A DNA stretch of 64,000 nt, taken from Micromonospora vinacea. Its GTDB lineage: Bacteria > Actinomycetota > Actinomycetes > Mycobacteriales > Micromonosporaceae. Shown piece by piece: positions 1-9,987 of this stretch. A program made the position numbers and the translations under genes. A model generated the notes under the pieces. That model did not search any database. It was given only the letters and a program-made list of their open reading frames with translations, and was not told where the DNA came from. The stretch lies in contig NZ_JADOTY010000001.1 in assembly GCF_015751785.1 (NCBI RefSeq), forward strand, positions 1,922,001-1,986,000. Direction: 5' to 3'. Each line of letters starts with the position of its first letter. Position 1 is the first letter of the stretch.

Positions 1-851
1 CCTCGGCGGGAGCGTCCGCCCCGGGCGCGCTTCTTGGCCGCCGGACGCGGGCCGACCATCCGCTCGCGCACGATCTCCACCACGGTGGTGGGCGGGTCGA
101 TCACGCCGACGCCGCAGAGGTGCACGCCCGGCTGCCCGCCGCCGAGTCGCGCCACCACCTCGGCGTGCTCCTCGATCTCGGCCGCAGCGGACGAGCCCTT
201 GAGCGCCAGCAGGCGACCACCGCGAACCGCCAACGGGAGGCTCCAGCCGGCGAGCCGATCCAGGGGCGCGACCGCGCGTGCGGTCACCACGTCCCCACTG
301 ATCGGCTCCCGGCCGCTCGAACCGCTGGCGGCCTCGTCAGCCCGGCCACGGAACACCCGGACCGACTTGGCCAGGCCGAGTCGCTCGACGACCTCGATCA
401 GGAACGACGTCCTTCGGGCGAGCGGCTCGATCAGGGTGACAGTGAGGTCGGGGCGGGCGATGGCCAGGACGAGACCCGGCAGACCGGCGCCGGAGCCGAC
501 GTCCAGCACCGTCGCGCCGGCCGGGATCCGCTCGGCGACCGCAGCACAGTTGAGCAGGTGCCGATCCCAAATGCGGGGTGCCTCCCGGGGGCCGATCAGG
601 CCGCGGACCACGCCGTCGGTGGCCAGCAGTTCGGCGTACGCGGCGGCCAGGTCGAGACGGTCACCAAAGAGGGTGAGCGCGGCCGGAGCCAGCTCGGGCG
701 GCAACGCCGCGTCGGCCGGTGACGGGGCGGTGTCGGGCCCGGTCGATCCGCCGTCGGCGTCGGACGAGGTAGCGGGGCGGACAGCGGACGGCCCGGGCGG
801 CGTGCCGCCCGGGCCGGTCACGGCGTCGGCCGTGATGTCGTCGTGGGTCAC
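1..851 (-). CDS. rsmG: 16S rRNA (guanine527-N7)-methyltransferase RsmG (partial at window edge)
   Basis: Methylates N7 of G527 in 16S rRNA within the 30S subunit, using SAM. The leftward frame from a GTG at 851 contains the class I methyltransferase motif [13 protein letters not shown] at about residues 115-127. It also has the RsmG-typical IWDRHLLNC segment and a basic C-terminal tail. The frame is still open at base 1, so the last few residues are missing. The N-terminal ~40 residues are rich in Pro, Gly, Thr and Asp and lie outside the conserved fold; a second in-frame GTG at 821 is a possible start. It begins 4 bases after the jag stop, so it is the last gene seen of the rpmH-rnpA-yidD-yidC-jag-rsmG leftward operon. 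Family identification is confident; the exact start is inferred. Confidence 0.93.
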   Translation of the reverse strand, partial: MTHDDITADAVTGPGGTPPGPSAVRPATSSDADGGSTGPDTAPSPADAALPPELAPAALTLFGDRLDLAAAYAELLATDGVVRGLIGPREAPRIWDRHLLNCAAVAERIPAGATVLDVGSGAGLPGLVLAIARPDLTVTLIEPLARRTSFLIEVVERLGLAKSVRVFRGRADEAASGSSGREPISGDVVTARAVAPLDRLAGWSLPLAVRGGRLLALKGSSAAAEIEEHAEVVARLGGGQPGVHLCGVGVIDPPTTVVEIVRERMVGPRPAAKKRARGGRSRR

Positions 852-855
852 CCGG

Positions 856-1473
856 TCAGTCCGCCGGCCGTACGACGATGCGCCGGTTCGGCTCGACACC
901 CTCGGACTCGCTCGCCACACCGGACATGGCGTTGACCACGTCGTGCACGCACTTGCGCTCGAACGCGGACATCGCCTCCAGGCGGACCGGCTCGCCGTAC
1001 TCCTTGACCTTCTCGACGGCGTTCTTGGCGACCGCGGCGAGTTCCTTGCGGCGGTTCGCCCGGTAGCCACCGACGTCGAGCAGCAGGCGGCTCGGCGTAC
1101 CGGTCTGCCGGAAGACGGCGAGGCGGGTCAGCTCCTGGAGCGCCTCCAGGGTGGCCCCGCGCTGGCCGACCAGGTTCTGCAGTCGCTCGCCGACCACCTC
1201 GACCATCGGGCGGCCGGCGGCGACCAGCTCGTCGATGTCGCCGTCGTAGTCGAGGATGTCGAGCAGGCCCTCGACGTAGTCGGCGGCGATCTCGCTCTGC
1301 CGGAACAGGTCGCCCTCGCCCACAGCCTTCTTCGCCCGGGTGCCAGCGGCGGTGTCGGTGTCGTCGTCCGCCTCGGTGTCGTCGGCTTCGGTGTCGTCGC
1401 CGTCCACCGCGAGCGTGGTGGTCTCCTCCTCGTCCAGGGACTGCTCGGCGCGGGGGATGCTGGTCTCGGTCAC
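856..1473 (-). CDS. jag: Jag/KhpB-like RNA-binding protein (KH and R3H domains)
   Basis: Single-stranded nucleic acid binding protein of the SpoIIIJ-associated Jag (KhpB/EloR) family, which in Gram-positives works with YidC-linked and cell-envelope functions. The 205-residue product has an acidic Glu/Asp/Thr-rich N-terminal tail (about residues 1-50). A KH domain follows, with GxxG loop GQRG at 103-106, and then an R3H domain with RKCVH at 173-177. The GTG at 1473 is chosen because conserved sequence runs from [10 protein letters not shown] onward; the open frame upstream is only the antisense of yidC. It lies 212 bases downstream of yidC and 4 bases upstream of rsmG, as in other actinobacteria. 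No sporulation role should be assumed. Confidence 0.93.
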   Translation of the reverse strand: MTETSIPRAEQSLDEEETTTLAVDGDDTEADDTEADDDTDTAAGTRAKKAVGEGDLFRQSEIAADYVEGLLDILDYDGDIDELVAAGRPMVEVVGERLQNLVGQRGATLEALQELTRLAVFRQTGTPSRLLLDVGGYRANRRKELAAVAKNAVEKVKEYGEPVRLEAMSAFERKCVHDVVNAMSGVASESEGVEPNRRIVVRPAD

Positions 1474-1685
1474 GGTCTCATCTCCGTACTCGCTCGGCCG
1501 GACCGTCGGGTCCGACTGGTTTCCCGGGGCCGGCGGGAGGTCGCCGGTGCCCACAGGCACGTCTGTACGGGCAGTGTCGCCCGTGGCCGCGCGGTGCGCG
1601 GTCGGTTCCGCCCGGCGCCGGCCATACGGCGGCTGCGCGGTGCGGAACGGGCCGCCGCCGGTGATCCGACGGCGGCCCTCCCGGG

Positions 1686-2681
1686 TCAGCCCTGCCGCTT
1701 GGCGGGGCGGCTCTTCTTCGGGTTGTTCATCGGCTTGGCGCCCGGCTTCGGGCCGGCCACCTTCGGCGCGGTCGCCTTGACCGGCGCCGGCGGGGCCGCC
1801 TTGCCACGACCGAACAGGCCGCCGGACTTGGCGGGCTGCACCGGGTTGCGGGGGCCGGCGGGGGCCACGGCCTTCTTGGCGGTCACCGGCGGCGGGAACT
1901 TCCGCAGCACCCACTGCTGTTGGCCGAGGGTGAAGAGGTTGTTGGTGACCCAGTAGATGATGACGCCGATCGGGAAGATCGCGCCGGAGATCAGCAGCGA
2001 CGCGGGGATGCCGTAGAGCATCAGTCGCTGGATCATCCGCTGCTGCGGGTCCTCGGCCCAGCCGGTCTTGAGGATCATCTGACGGCTGGTCAGGTAGGTG
2101 GTCGCGATCATGACCAGCACCAGGACACCAGCAATGATCTTCACGGTGCTGCCGTTGGCGCCGAGGCTGGCCAGCTCGTCGGCAGTGGAGCCGAACTTGC
2201 CGGCGATCGGGGCGGTGAAGAGCTTCGCCTGCGAGGCGCTCTGGAACTGGTCGGCGGTCCAGCCGTAGAGGGTCTGGTTCTTCTTGTCCGGGTCGAGCCG
2301 GCGCAGCACGTGGAAGAGGCCCAGGAAGACCGGGATCTGAAGGAACATCGGAAGGCAACCCATCAGCGGGTTGGCCTTCTCCTTCTTGTAGAGCTCCATC
2401 ATTTCTTTCTGGAGCGTCTCCCGGTCACCCTTGTGCTTCTCCTGAAGCTCCTTGACCTTGGGCTGGAGCGCCTGCATCGCCCGCTGCGACTTGATCTGCT
2501 TGACGAAGACCGGGAACAGGATCACCCGGACGGTGACCACCAGGAAGATGATGGACAGGATCCAGGCGAAGTTGGTGCCGATCACCGCGCCGACGGGCAC
2601 CCCGATGGCGTCCCAGGCAGAGTGCCAGGTCAGCAGGATCCACGAAATCGCGTAGTAGATCCAGTCGAGACTCAGACTCAA
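1686..2681 (-). CDS. yidC: Membrane protein insertase YidC
   Basis: Oxa1/YidC/Alb3 insertase that places membrane proteins in the cytoplasmic membrane, alone or with SecYEG. The 331-residue product starts with the short hydrophobic segment typical of Gram-positive YidC. The cytoplasmic charged hairpin at about residues 75-100 is rich in Lys and Glu, followed by the conserved [20 protein letters not shown] segment. Further transmembrane stretches lie at about 180-200 and 225-265. The tail from about 270 is Lys, Pro and Ala-rich, suited to ribosome contact. The start is a TTG that overlaps the yidD stop (TTGA), so the two genes are probably translationally coupled. YidD, encoded just upstream, is known to assist this insertase. 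Confidence 0.96.
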   Translation of the reverse strand: MSLSLDWIYYAISWILLTWHSAWDAIGVPVGAVIGTNFAWILSIIFLVVTVRVILFPVFVKQIKSQRAMQALQPKVKELQEKHKGDRETLQKEMMELYKKEKANPLMGCLPMFLQIPVFLGLFHVLRRLDPDKKNQTLYGWTADQFQSASQAKLFTAPIAGKFGSTADELASLGANGSTVKIIAGVLVLVMIATTYLTSRQMILKTGWAEDPQQRMIQRLMLYGIPASLLISGAIFPIGVIIYWVTNNLFTLGQQQWVLRKFPPPVTAKKAVAPAGPRNPVQPAKSGGLFGRGKAAPPAPVKATAPKVAGPKPGAKPMNNPKKSRPAKRQG

Positions 2682-2974
2682 TTCGGGGCTCCAGTCACAT
2701 CAGCACGACGGCGGCCGCCCGGCTCCGGCACCGGGTCATATCCACCAGGGTGAAAGGGGTGGCAGCGCAACAACCGCCGGGCCGCCAGCACGGCTCCCCG
2801 GAGCGCGCCGTGCCGAACGACCGCCTCCTGGGCGTACGCACTGCACGACGGGTAGAACCGACAGCGAGCCGGCAGTGCCGGACTTATCCACCGACGGTAC
2901 GCGATGATGGGCGCGATCAGCACCTTGGCACCGGTTGTCGACGGGCGTGGGCTGCTCTGCTCGGTGCCGCTCAT
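2678..2974 (-). CDS. yidD: Membrane protein insertion efficiency factor YidD
   Basis: Small membrane-associated factor that improves YidC-dependent insertion. The 98-residue product carries the family signature: YRRWISP near residue 27, then [11 protein letters not shown] with paired cysteines, and the [13 protein letters not shown] motif near residue 70. The start ATG overlaps the rnpA stop (ATGA) and its own stop overlaps the yidC start, so rnpA-yidD-yidC form one coupled transcript. Length and motifs match the family well. Confidence 0.95.
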   Translation of the reverse strand: MSGTEQSSPRPSTTGAKVLIAPIIAYRRWISPALPARCRFYPSCSAYAQEAVVRHGALRGAVLAARRLLRCHPFHPGGYDPVPEPGGRRRADVTGAPN

Positions 2975-3387
2975 CGGGACCGCCGCTCGCGGGGCGCCCG
3001 GGCGACCGCGATGGCGGCGTCCAGGTCGGCGGCGAGCCGAGGGTACGACGCCTGCGCCGCGGCGGGGAGCGCCCGAACGACCAGGGTGCTGCCGGCGGGC
3101 AGGGCGGTCAACCGTTCCCGGACCAGCGCCCGCAGTCGGCGCCGGACCCGGTTACGGGTCACCGCGTTGCCGACCGCCTTGGACACGACGAAGCCGGCAC
3201 GGGACGGTACGGACGACTGCTCCGCACTGTTGTCCCGTACCGGCTCCGGCGAGGTCGGTGTGTCGGGGTCGACGGTCACCGGCACGGCCAGATGGACCAC
3301 GACGGCGCCACGTCCGGCACGTCGGCCACCGCGAACCGCTGCGGCGAAGTCAGTGCTGCGCCGCAGTCGCTGCGCGGCGGCCAGCAC
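2971..3387 (-). CDS. rnpA: Ribonuclease P protein component
   Basis: Basic protein subunit of RNase P, which binds the catalytic RNA and helps remove 5' leaders from pre-tRNAs. The 138-residue product has the family signature [19 protein letters not shown] in its second half and starts with the usual [20 protein letters not shown] block. About 25 residues of Pro/Thr/Asp/Ser-rich linker ([15 protein letters not shown] region) interrupt the N-terminal half, slightly longer than in many homologues. GTG 3387 is chosen because conservation begins there. It lies 34 bases downstream of rpmH and overlaps yidD by four bases. Confidence 0.93.
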   Translation of the reverse strand: MLAAAQRLRRSTDFAAAVRGGRRAGRGAVVVHLAVPVTVDPDTPTSPEPVRDNSAEQSSVPSRAGFVVSKAVGNAVTRNRVRRRLRALVRERLTALPAGSTLVVRALPAAAQASYPRLAADLDAAIAVARAPRERRSR

Positions 3388-3421
3388 GACTGCCCACGTC
3401 CCCTGGACCGGCCCGGTCGGC

Positions 3422-3559
3422 TCAGGCCGACAGGGTGGTGCGACCCTTGGCGCGACGGCTCGACAGGATGGCACGGCCGGCACGGGTGCGCATGCGCAGC
3501 CGGAAGCCGTGGGTCTTCGCGCGCCGGCGGTTGTTCGGCTGGTAGGTGCGCTTGCTCAC
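3422..3559 (-). CDS. rpmH: 50S ribosomal protein L34
   Basis: Ribosomal protein L34 of the large subunit. The 45-residue product is very basic and matches the universal pattern [20 protein letters not shown] and [13 protein letters not shown]. The GTG start at 3559 is preceded by the purine-rich site GGAGAG. It is the first gene of the leftward rpmH-rnpA-yidD-yidC-jag-rsmG operon and diverges from dnaA. Confidence 0.97.
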   Translation of the reverse strand: MSKRTYQPNNRRRAKTHGFRLRMRTRAGRAILSSRRAKGRTTLSA

Positions 3560-3747
3560 GTCAGGCTCTCCGTTTTCGTACGCGCCCCGCGCGACGGGAT
3601 CGCCGGGGTCGTGTGGTGGTCCAGGCCACCTCGACGGTGGCCCACGATCGGTGCTGTCCGGCGGAGCGGGACCTCGACGACGCGGGGATGCGACCGCGGA
3701 CAGCAAGCACCCATCACCCTAGCAGAGGGCGAGAAAGCAACCGTTCC

Positions 3748-3776
3748 AGCCTACGCAGGGGGGCAATGACCGTCAA
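3748..3776 (-). promoter_or_regulatory. Putative rpmH promoter (-35 TTGACG, 17-base spacer, -10 TAGGCT)
   Basis: On the minus strand TTGACG (3776-3771) is separated by exactly 17 bases from TAGGCT (3753-3748). This is a good match to the actinobacterial housekeeping sigma consensus (TTGACA / TAnnnT). It lies about 190 bases upstream of rpmH, giving a long 5' leader. Position and strand suit the start of the L34 operon; the transcription start is inferred. Confidence 0.6.
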
Positions 3777-4185
3777 ACACCCCGAGCAGGGGACAACGGG
3801 ACGCGCCCGAGGCCGGAGGGCGGTTTTCGCTGATGCCGACAAGGGCGCCGCCGCGTCGCCGGTTGATGGCGCAGGGACAACGCTGTTACCGTGCCCGATT
3901 GCGGTGAGCGTCGGAAGCTCCGGTCGTCGCGCAGGCAAGACCGGACAAGGCAGTGAATCGTTCGGCACGGTGAACCCGCTTCAGCGCCCGATCAGGCAGG
4001 GGGCAGGTCCCACCCGCGGCCGGCGGCGGCCACAATCGGTCGGTACACAGGCTGTGGATAACTTGTGGATGACCACCGGTCGACCGTCCGGGTGGGTGTT
4101 GTTCCACCCGCGAACGCGGCGGGCCCGGGACGGCCGGCTGGCAGACAGCGGCGGCCGGGAGCAGAAGCGAGGGGGTGGCACGACG
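3777..4185. promoter_or_regulatory. Control region upstream of dnaA with two DnaA boxes
   Basis: Non-coding stretch between the divergent rpmH and dnaA genes. It holds a perfect DnaA box in reverse orientation, TGTGGATAA (4053-4061). Immediately after it lies a weaker box, TTGTGGATG (4063-4071). A purine-rich ribosome binding site GAGGGGGTGG sits before the dnaA GTG. Boxes here are expected for DnaA autoregulation and/or origin function. I could not fix a convincing -35/-10 pair for dnaA. Confidence 0.6.
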
Positions 4186-6015
4186 GTGGCCGGTACGACC
4201 GACCTTGCCGCAGTGTGGTTAGCGGCGACCGACGAGCTCGCCGACGAGATCATCTCCGCGCAGCAGCGTGCCTACCTCCGACTGACCCGGCTGCGGGCGA
4301 TCGTCGAGGACACCGCACTGCTCTCCGTTCCGGACGCGTTCACCCGCGACGTGATCGAGTCACGCCTGCGCCCGGCGATCACCGAGGCGCTCACCCGCCG
4401 ACTCGGCCGACCGATCCAGGTCGCGGTCACCGTCCGGGTGGCCGAGGACGCCACCGGCCGACCGGCCGGCACCGTTTACCGCAGCGCCCCGGAGCCCGCG
4501 CCGCTCGACATCGACGGCCCGGGCGTCGCGCCCTTCGACGACGACCAGGGTGCTCGGCCGTCGGCCGACGCGATGATCCCCGAGCAGTCACCCGCGCCGC
4601 GTACGCCCGATCCGGGTCCGCCGCCCGCGCCGGCGGGACCACCGCTCGCGCCGTCCGTCGACGGGCATCGCTCGGGGCTGATCCCCGCCAGCAGGGACGG
4701 GCAGGAGGCGTTGTTCAGCACGGCCTTCGCCGAGCCCATGCGGTCGCCCCGACCGGGCCCGGACCGGCGCGGTTACGACGAGCAGGCCGCCCGCCTGGAC
4801 CCGCCCGGCCCGGACACCCGTCCCTACGAGCCCCGCTACCGGGACGACTCGGCGTCCCCGCGCGACCAGCACGTGATCCGCTCGCTCCCCCGGGACAGCG
4901 GAACGGACAGCGGCCCGGGTCGCAGCGCCGTGGACCATCGGCCCGGTGGCCGTGACGACCGCCGGCTGCCCGGTTCCGACACCGGCGGCAACCGGCTCAA
5001 CCCGAAGTACATGTTTGAGACGTTCGTCATCGGGTCGTCCAACCGCTTCGCCCACGCCGCGAGCGTGGCGGTGGCGGAGTCGCCGGCCAAGGCGTACAAC
5101 CCGCTGTTCATCTACGGGCACTCCGGGCTGGGCAAGACGCACCTGTTGCACGCCATCGGGCACTACGCCACGACGCTCGGCAACGCCCGCTCGGTCCGGT
5201 ACGTCTCGACCGAGGAATTCACAAACGACTTCATCAACTCGCTCCGGGACGACAAGACCAGCGCGTTCCAGCGGCGCTACCGCGACGTCGACATCCTGTT
5301 GATCGACGACATCCAGTTCCTGGAGAACCGCGAGCGCACCCAGGAGGAGTTCTTCCACACCTTCAACACCCTGCACAACGCCAACAAGCAGATCGTGATC
5401 ACCTCGGACCGGTCGCCGCGCCAGTTGGCCACCCTGGAGGACCGGATGCGAACCCGGTTCGAGTGGGGGCTGCTGGCCGACATCCAGCCACCGGATCTGG
5501 AGACCCGGATCGCGATCCTGCAGAAGAAGGCCGCGCAGGAGCGGATGTACGCCCCGCCGGACGTGTTGGAGTTCATCGCCTCCCGGGTGTCGAACTCGAT
5601 CCGGGAGCTGGAGGGCGCGCTGATCCGGGTGACCGCGTTCGCCAGCCTGACCCGGTCGACGGTCGAGCTGTCGCTGGCCGAGGAGGTGCTTCGGGACTTC
5701 ATGCCCGACGGTGCCGGCCCGGAGATCAACGCCGACCAGATCATGGCGTCGACCGCTGACTACTTCGGGGTGAGCCTGGAGGACCTGCGGGGGCAGTCCA
5801 GGTCCCGGGTGCTGGTCAACGCCCGCCAGGTGGCCATGTACCTCTGTCGGGAGTTGACCGAGCTGTCGCTGCCCCGGATCGGGCAGGCGTTCGGCGGCCG
5901 GGACCACACCACAGTGATGCACGCTGACCGCAAGATTCGTCAGCAGATGGCGGAGCGCCGCTCGCTGTACAACCAGATCGCCGAGCTGACCAACCGGATC
6001 AAGCAGAACAGCTGA
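4186..6015 (+). CDS. dnaA: Chromosomal replication initiator DnaA
   Basis: AAA+ initiator that binds DnaA boxes and opens oriC. The product is 609 residues. Domain I (about 1-100) begins [17 protein letters not shown]. Domain II (about 105-265) is long, disordered and rich in Pro, Gly, Asp and Arg, as in streptomycetes and relatives. Domain III has Walker [12 protein letters not shown] at about 311 and Walker [10 protein letters not shown] at about 370. Domain IV contains the DnaA signature [14 protein letters not shown] near 571. GTG 4186 is chosen because domain I homology starts there and a strong GAGGGGGTGG site precedes it; the open frame further upstream is antisense to rpmH and rnpA. 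A terminator follows the gene, then oriC. Confidence 0.97.
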   Translation: MAGTTDLAAVWLAATDELADEIISAQQRAYLRLTRLRAIVEDTALLSVPDAFTRDVIESRLRPAITEALTRRLGRPIQVAVTVRVAEDATGRPAGTVYRSAPEPAPLDIDGPGVAPFDDDQGARPSADAMIPEQSPAPRTPDPGPPPAPAGPPLAPSVDGHRSGLIPASRDGQEALFSTAFAEPMRSPRPGPDRRGYDEQAARLDPPGPDTRPYEPRYRDDSASPRDQHVIRSLPRDSGTDSGPGRSAVDHRPGGRDDRRLPGSDTGGNRLNPKYMFETFVIGSSNRFAHAASVAVAESPAKAYNPLFIYGHSGLGKTHLLHAIGHYATTLGNARSVRYVSTEEFTNDFINSLRDDKTSAFQRRYRDVDILLIDDIQFLENRERTQEEFFHTFNTLHNANKQIVITSDRSPRQLATLEDRMRTRFEWGLLADIQPPDLETRIAILQKKAAQERMYAPPDVLEFIASRVSNSIRELEGALIRVTAFASLTRSTVELSLAEEVLRDFMPDGAGPEINADQIMASTADYFGVSLEDLRGQSRSRVLVNARQVAMYLCRELTELSLPRIGQAFGGRDHTTVMHADRKIRQQMAERRSLYNQIAELTNRIKQNS

Positions 6016-6054
6016 GGCGTACGACCGCCGTACGGCGGCGCACAGCCACAGGAC

Positions 6055-6089
6055 ACGCCCGGCCGGATCTCCGGTCGGGCGTTCTTTTT
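6055..6089 (+). terminator. Intrinsic terminator of dnaA
   Basis: A 12-base stem pairs 6055-6066 with 6071-6082 (one G-T pair) around the loop ATCT, followed by the T-rich run TTCTTTTT. This is a textbook rho-independent terminator, unusual in its clear T tract for such GC-rich DNA. It ends dnaA transcription just before oriC. Confidence 0.9.
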
Positions 6090-6162
6090 CCGTCAGTCAG
6101 CTGGACTCTCGACATGGTGGAGACCACAGCATCGAGGCCGTGACCGCCTCGATCCCCGCTCG

Positions 6163-6606
6163 TTGTCCACAGCTCGTTGTCCACCGTCGGTGGATAACTA
6201 CGGTCCGTCCTCCGCCAGTTACCCACAGGCTGTGGAGAAACCCTGTGTACAAGGCTGTGGACGCCTGGGGACGACGGTCGGGTTATCCACCGATCATCAT
6301 CAACCTGTGTACGGGCTGTTGAAGGTTCTGGGGATGACGGCAATGGTGATCTTCCCCGCGATCCACAGGCTTGGGGAGAAAGTCGGTGGATTACCGGTGG
6401 ACAACCGGTGGACAACGGTGGACAACCGGCCGCCGTCGCCGGGCTGTGGACACACAAGCCGGTTGTACCCCCGGTTCTCCACAGCTAAATCACCGGTGGA
6501 TAACCTGTCTGACCTGCGCAGACCTCGGTTTTCCACAGTTTGCACAGGTGCGATGAAGACGATGAGTTATCTCTTCTAAGAGAACAAAAACCAATCATCA
6601 CCGTTG
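6163..6606. other. Chromosomal replication origin oriC (DnaA-box array plus AT-rich stretch)
   Basis: Non-coding interval between dnaA and dnaN with at least 14 DnaA-box-like 9-mers in both orientations. Forward boxes: TTGTCCACA 6163, TTGTCCACC 6177, TTACCCACA 6219, TTATCCACC 6283, TTCTCCACA 6475, TTTTCCACA 6529. Reverse boxes: GGTGGATAA 6189, TGTGGAGAA 6231, GGTGGACAA at 6396, 6407 and 6417, TGTGGACAC 6445, GGTGGATAA 6495. The three GGTGGACAA boxes are spaced 11 and 10 bases apart, about one helical turn. An AT-rich stretch at about 6560-6606 at the dnaN side is the likely unwinding element. The rest, 6607-6791, is the dnaN leader. Function is inferred from this structure. Confidence 0.93.
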
Positions 6607-6791
6607 GGCTTTCTGTGGATCGGGCCGAACGCTGTCGGATCAGCCGGTCAGCATCGACACGATCCATGGGGTCGGGCGCACAGCCGATACCCCCGCGCCC
6701 TAAGGTGCGATGGGTACCCGCACGGTCGGGCGGGACGGTAGGCAGCGGTCGGCATGAGAGAGTTGTCGCTGACGTCGACGCGGAGGCATTG

Positions 6792-7925
6792 ATGAAGTTC
6801 CGAGTGGAGCGCGACGCGCTCGCCGAGGCTGTGGCGTGGACCGCGAAGAGCCTGCCCAACCGGCCATCCGTACCGGTGCTCGCCGGGGTGATGCTGCGCG
6901 TCACCGACGGCAACCTGCGGGTCTCCGGGTTCGACTACGAGGTCTCCAGTCAGGTGACCGTCGAGGTGCAGGGCGACGCCGACGGCGCCGCGCTCGTCTC
7001 CGGCCGCCTGCTCGCCGAGATCACGAAGGCGTTGCCGGCCAAGCCGGTCGACATCGCCGCGGTCGGCGCGCACCTGGAGCTGGTCTGTGGCAGCGCCCGG
7101 TTCACCCTGCCCACCATGCCGGTGGAGGATTACCCCGCGCTGCCCGAGATGCCGCAGAGCGCCGGCACTGTCGACGCCGCCGCGTTCGCCACCGCCGTGT
7201 CCCAGGTGGCCATCGCGGCCGGTCGCGACGAGACGCTGCCGATGATGACCGGTGTCCGGGTCGAGCTGTCCGGCGACACGCTGTCGATGCTCGCCACCGA
7301 CCGTTACCGGTTGGCGCTGCGTGAGATCCAGTGGCGGCCGGACGACCCCGAGGTGAGCATCAACGCCCTGGTGCCGGCCCGCACCCTGAACGACACCGCC
7401 AAGGCCCTCGGCCCGCTCGGCGGTGAGGTCACCCTCGCCCTCGCCCAGGGCGCTGCGGGTGAGGGCATGGTCGGCCTCGCCGGCGGCACCCGCCGCACCA
7501 CCAGCCGCCTGCTCGACGGCGCCAACTACCCGCCGGTGCGGTCACTCTTCCCGGCCACCCACAACGCCGCGGCCCGGGTGCCGGTCAGCACGCTGATCGA
7601 GGTGGTCAAGCGGGTCGCGCTGGTCGCCGAACGGACCACCCCGGTGCTGCTCAGCTTCAGCGCCGACGGCCTGGTGGTCGAGGCCGGCGGTTCCGAGGAG
7701 GCGCGGGCCAGCGAGGCGATGGAGGCCACCTTCACCGGTGACCCGCTGACCATCGGCTTCAACCCGCAGTACCTCATCGACGGTCTGGCAAACCTGGGCG
7801 CCCAGACGGCCGTGCTTTCCTTCGTCGACGCCTTCAAGCCCGCGGTGATCTCTCCCGCCGGCGAGGATGGCGAGGTCATTCCGGGGTACCGGTACCTCAT
7901 CATGCCGATCCGCGTCTCGCGCTGA
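6792..7925 (+). CDS. dnaN: DNA polymerase III beta subunit (sliding clamp)
   Basis: Ring-forming clamp that tethers the replicative polymerase to DNA. The 377-residue product starts MKFRVERDALAEAVAWTAK and shows the three-domain beta-clamp pattern, with conserved LLSFSADGLVVEAG and the C-terminal PGYRYLIMPIRV. The C-terminal motif forms part of the pocket that binds clamp-binding peptides. ATG 6792 is chosen because a GCGGAGG site lies 8 bases upstream. It is the first gene on the right of oriC and is followed after 39 bases by gnd. Confidence 0.97.
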   Translation: MKFRVERDALAEAVAWTAKSLPNRPSVPVLAGVMLRVTDGNLRVSGFDYEVSSQVTVEVQGDADGAALVSGRLLAEITKALPAKPVDIAAVGAHLELVCGSARFTLPTMPVEDYPALPEMPQSAGTVDAAAFATAVSQVAIAAGRDETLPMMTGVRVELSGDTLSMLATDRYRLALREIQWRPDDPEVSINALVPARTLNDTAKALGPLGGEVTLALAQGAAGEGMVGLAGGTRRTTSRLLDGANYPPVRSLFPATHNAAARVPVSTLIEVVKRVALVAERTTPVLLSFSADGLVVEAGGSEEARASEAMEATFTGDPLTIGFNPQYLIDGLANLGAQTAVLSFVDAFKPAVISPAGEDGEVIPGYRYLIMPIRVSR

Positions 7926-7964
7926 TCGCGCCCAGCAACACCAGATCCACGGAGGTAGAAACAC

Positions 7965-8837
7965 ATGCAGCTCGGCCTGGTAGGACTCGGCCGTATGGGC
8001 GGCAACATGCGGGAGCGGTTGCGTTCGGCCGGGCACGAGGTGGTCGGCTTCGACCACAACGCGCAGATCAGCGACGTCACGACCCTCGCCGGCCTGGCGG
8101 AGAAGCTTGAGTCGCCGCGCGCGGTCTGGGTCATGGTGCCCGCCGGTGTCACCGACGCCACCATCGACGAGCTCGCCGAGGTGCTCGGCGAGGGCGACAT
8201 CATCATCGACGGCGGCAACTCGCGCTTCAGCGACGACGCCCCCCGTGCCGAACGGCTCAACCAGCGGGGCATCGGCTACATGGACGTCGGGGTCTCCGGC
8301 GGCGTCTGGGGCCGGCAGAACGGCTATGGGCTGATGGTCGGTGGCTCCCAGGAGCACGTGGACCGCCTGATGCCGATCTTCAACGCGCTCAAGCCCGAGG
8401 GCGAGTTCGGCTTCGTGCACGCCGGCCCGGTCGGTGCCGGGCACTACTCGAAGATGGTGCACAACGGCATCGAGTACGGCCTGATGCACGCCTACGCCGA
8501 GGGCTACGAGCTGATGGCGGCTTCGGAGCTGGTGACCAACGTGCCGGGCGTCATCAAGTCCTGGCGGGAGGGCACCGTCGTCCGTTCCTGGCTGCTCGAC
8601 CTACTGGACCGGGCGCTTGACGAGGACCCGGAGCTGGCCGACCTGAGCGGCTACACGGAGGACACCGGCGAGGGTCGGTGGACGGTCGACGAGGCGGTCC
8701 GGCTGGCCGTGCCGCTGAACGTCATCACCGCTTCGCTGTTCGCCCGGTTCGCCTCGCGGCAGGACGACTCACCCGCCATGAAGGCCGTCTCCGCGCTGCG
8801 TCAGCAGTTCGGTGGCCACGCCGTCCACAAGCGCTGA
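7965..8837 (+). CDS. gnd: 6-phosphogluconate dehydrogenase (decarboxylating), short form
   Basis: Oxidises 6-phosphogluconate to ribulose 5-phosphate and CO2 in the pentose phosphate pathway. The 290-residue product is of the short class that lacks the long C-terminal domain of the E. coli enzyme; many members are NAD-preferring. Rossmann motif GLGRMGGNM lies at residues 6-14. The substrate loop [11 protein letters not shown] is near 85, and [14 protein letters not shown], carrying the catalytic Lys, is near 160. A good site GGAGGTAG precedes the ATG. Its location between dnaN and recF is a fixed actinobacterial trait, supplying pentoses from within the replication operon region. The cofactor preference is not determinable here. 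Confidence 0.93.
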   Translation: MQLGLVGLGRMGGNMRERLRSAGHEVVGFDHNAQISDVTTLAGLAEKLESPRAVWVMVPAGVTDATIDELAEVLGEGDIIIDGGNSRFSDDAPRAERLNQRGIGYMDVGVSGGVWGRQNGYGLMVGGSQEHVDRLMPIFNALKPEGEFGFVHAGPVGAGHYSKMVHNGIEYGLMHAYAEGYELMAASELVTNVPGVIKSWREGTVVRSWLLDLLDRALDEDPELADLSGYTEDTGEGRWTVDEAVRLAVPLNVITASLFARFASRQDDSPAMKAVSALRQQFGGHAVHKR

Positions 8838-8853
8838 GCGGTATCCACAACCT

Positions 8854-9987
8854 GTGTACGTTCACCGGCTGGAACTGGTCGACTTCCGCTCGTACGAGCG
8901 GGTGGCCGTCGACCTCCAACCGGGGGCGAACGTCCTGATCGGCGCCAACGGCGTCGGCAAGACCAACCTCGTCGAGGCGCTGGGCTACGTGGCGACCCTG
9001 GACTCACACCGAGTCGCCACCGACGCCCCTCTGGTCCGGATGGGCGCCACGTCCGCGGTGATCCGCTGCGCGGTGGTGCATGACGGCCGCGAGCTCCTGG
9101 TCGAGCTGGAGATCGTGCCCGGCAAGGCCAACCGGGCCCGGCTGGGCCGCTCACCGGCGCGGCGGGCCCGGGACGTGCTCGGGGCGCTCCGGCTGGTGCT
9201 CTTCGCCCCGGAGGATCTCGAGCTGGTCCGGGGCGACCCGGCCGAACGCCGCCGCTACCTGGACGACCTGCTGGTCAACCGGCAGCCCCGGTACGCGGGC
9301 GTGCGGGCCGACTACGAGCGGGTCGTCAAGCAGCGCAACGCCCTGCTGCGCACCGCGTACCTGGCCCGCAAGACCGGTGGGTCCCGGGGTGGCGACCTCG
9401 GCACCCTCGCGGTCTGGGACACCCACCTGGCCCAGCACGGCGCGGAGCTGCTCGCCGGCCGGCTGGAGCTGGTGGCCGCACTCACCCCGCACGTGGCCAA
9501 GGCGTACGACGCGGTGGCCGCCGGTCGGGGTGCGGCGGGCATCACCTACCGACCCTCGATCGAGCTGGCCGAGCCGACCACCGACCGGGCGGTGCTGGCC
9601 GAGGCGCTGACGGCGGCCCTGGCCGCGTCCCGCTCCGCCGAGATCGAGCGGGGCACCACCCTGGTTGGCCCACACCGCGACGAGTTGGCCCTGAGCCTCG
9701 GCCCGCTGCCCGCCAAGGGGTATGCGAGCCACGGCGAGTCGTGGTCGTTCGCGCTCGCGTTGCGGCTGGCCGGGTACGACCTGTTGCGCGCCGACGGCAT
9801 CGAGCCGGTGCTGGTGCTCGACGACGTCTTCGCGGAGTTGGACACCGGCCGCCGGGAGCGGTTGGCGGAGCTGGTCGGCGGGGCGAGTCAGCTGCTGGTG
9901 ACCTGTGCGGTGGACGATGACGTGCCGGCCGCTCTGCGCGGCACCCGCTACCAGGTCGGCGAAGGGACGGTACGCCGTGTCGGATAA
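8854..9987 (+). CDS. recF: DNA replication and repair protein RecF
   Basis: SMC-like ATPase that loads RecA at single-strand gaps together with RecO and RecR. The 377-residue product has Walker [11 protein letters not shown] at about 30-39. The family [17 protein letters not shown] segment is near 120, and Walker [13 protein letters not shown] is near 320. GTG 8854 is chosen because RecF homology ([14 protein letters not shown]) begins there. No clear Shine-Dalgarno site is present; a DnaA-box-like 9-mer GTATCCACA (8841-8849) lies just upstream. The gene begins 16 bases after gnd and its 3' end overlaps dciA by 11 bases. Confidence 0.96.
   Translation: MYVHRLELVDFRSYERVAVDLQPGANVLIGANGVGKTNLVEALGYVATLDSHRVATDAPLVRMGATSAVIRCAVVHDGRELLVELEIVPGKANRARLGRSPARRARDVLGALRLVLFAPEDLELVRGDPAERRRYLDDLLVNRQPRYAGVRADYERVVKQRNALLRTAYLARKTGGSRGGDLGTLAVWDTHLAQHGAELLAGRLELVAALTPHVAKAYDAVAAGRGAAGITYRPSIELAEPTTDRAVLAEALTAALAASRSAEIERGTTLVGPHRDELALSLGPLPAKGYASHGESWSFALALRLAGYDLLRADGIEPVLVLDDVFAELDTGRRERLAELVGGASQLLVTCAVDDDVPAALRGTRYQVGEGTVRRVG

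Noticed and set aside
34..1956. 640-codon rightward open frame
   Set aside because: Antisense to rsmG, jag and yidC; low-complexity Arg/Ser/Ala content is the mark of a shadow frame in GC-rich DNA.
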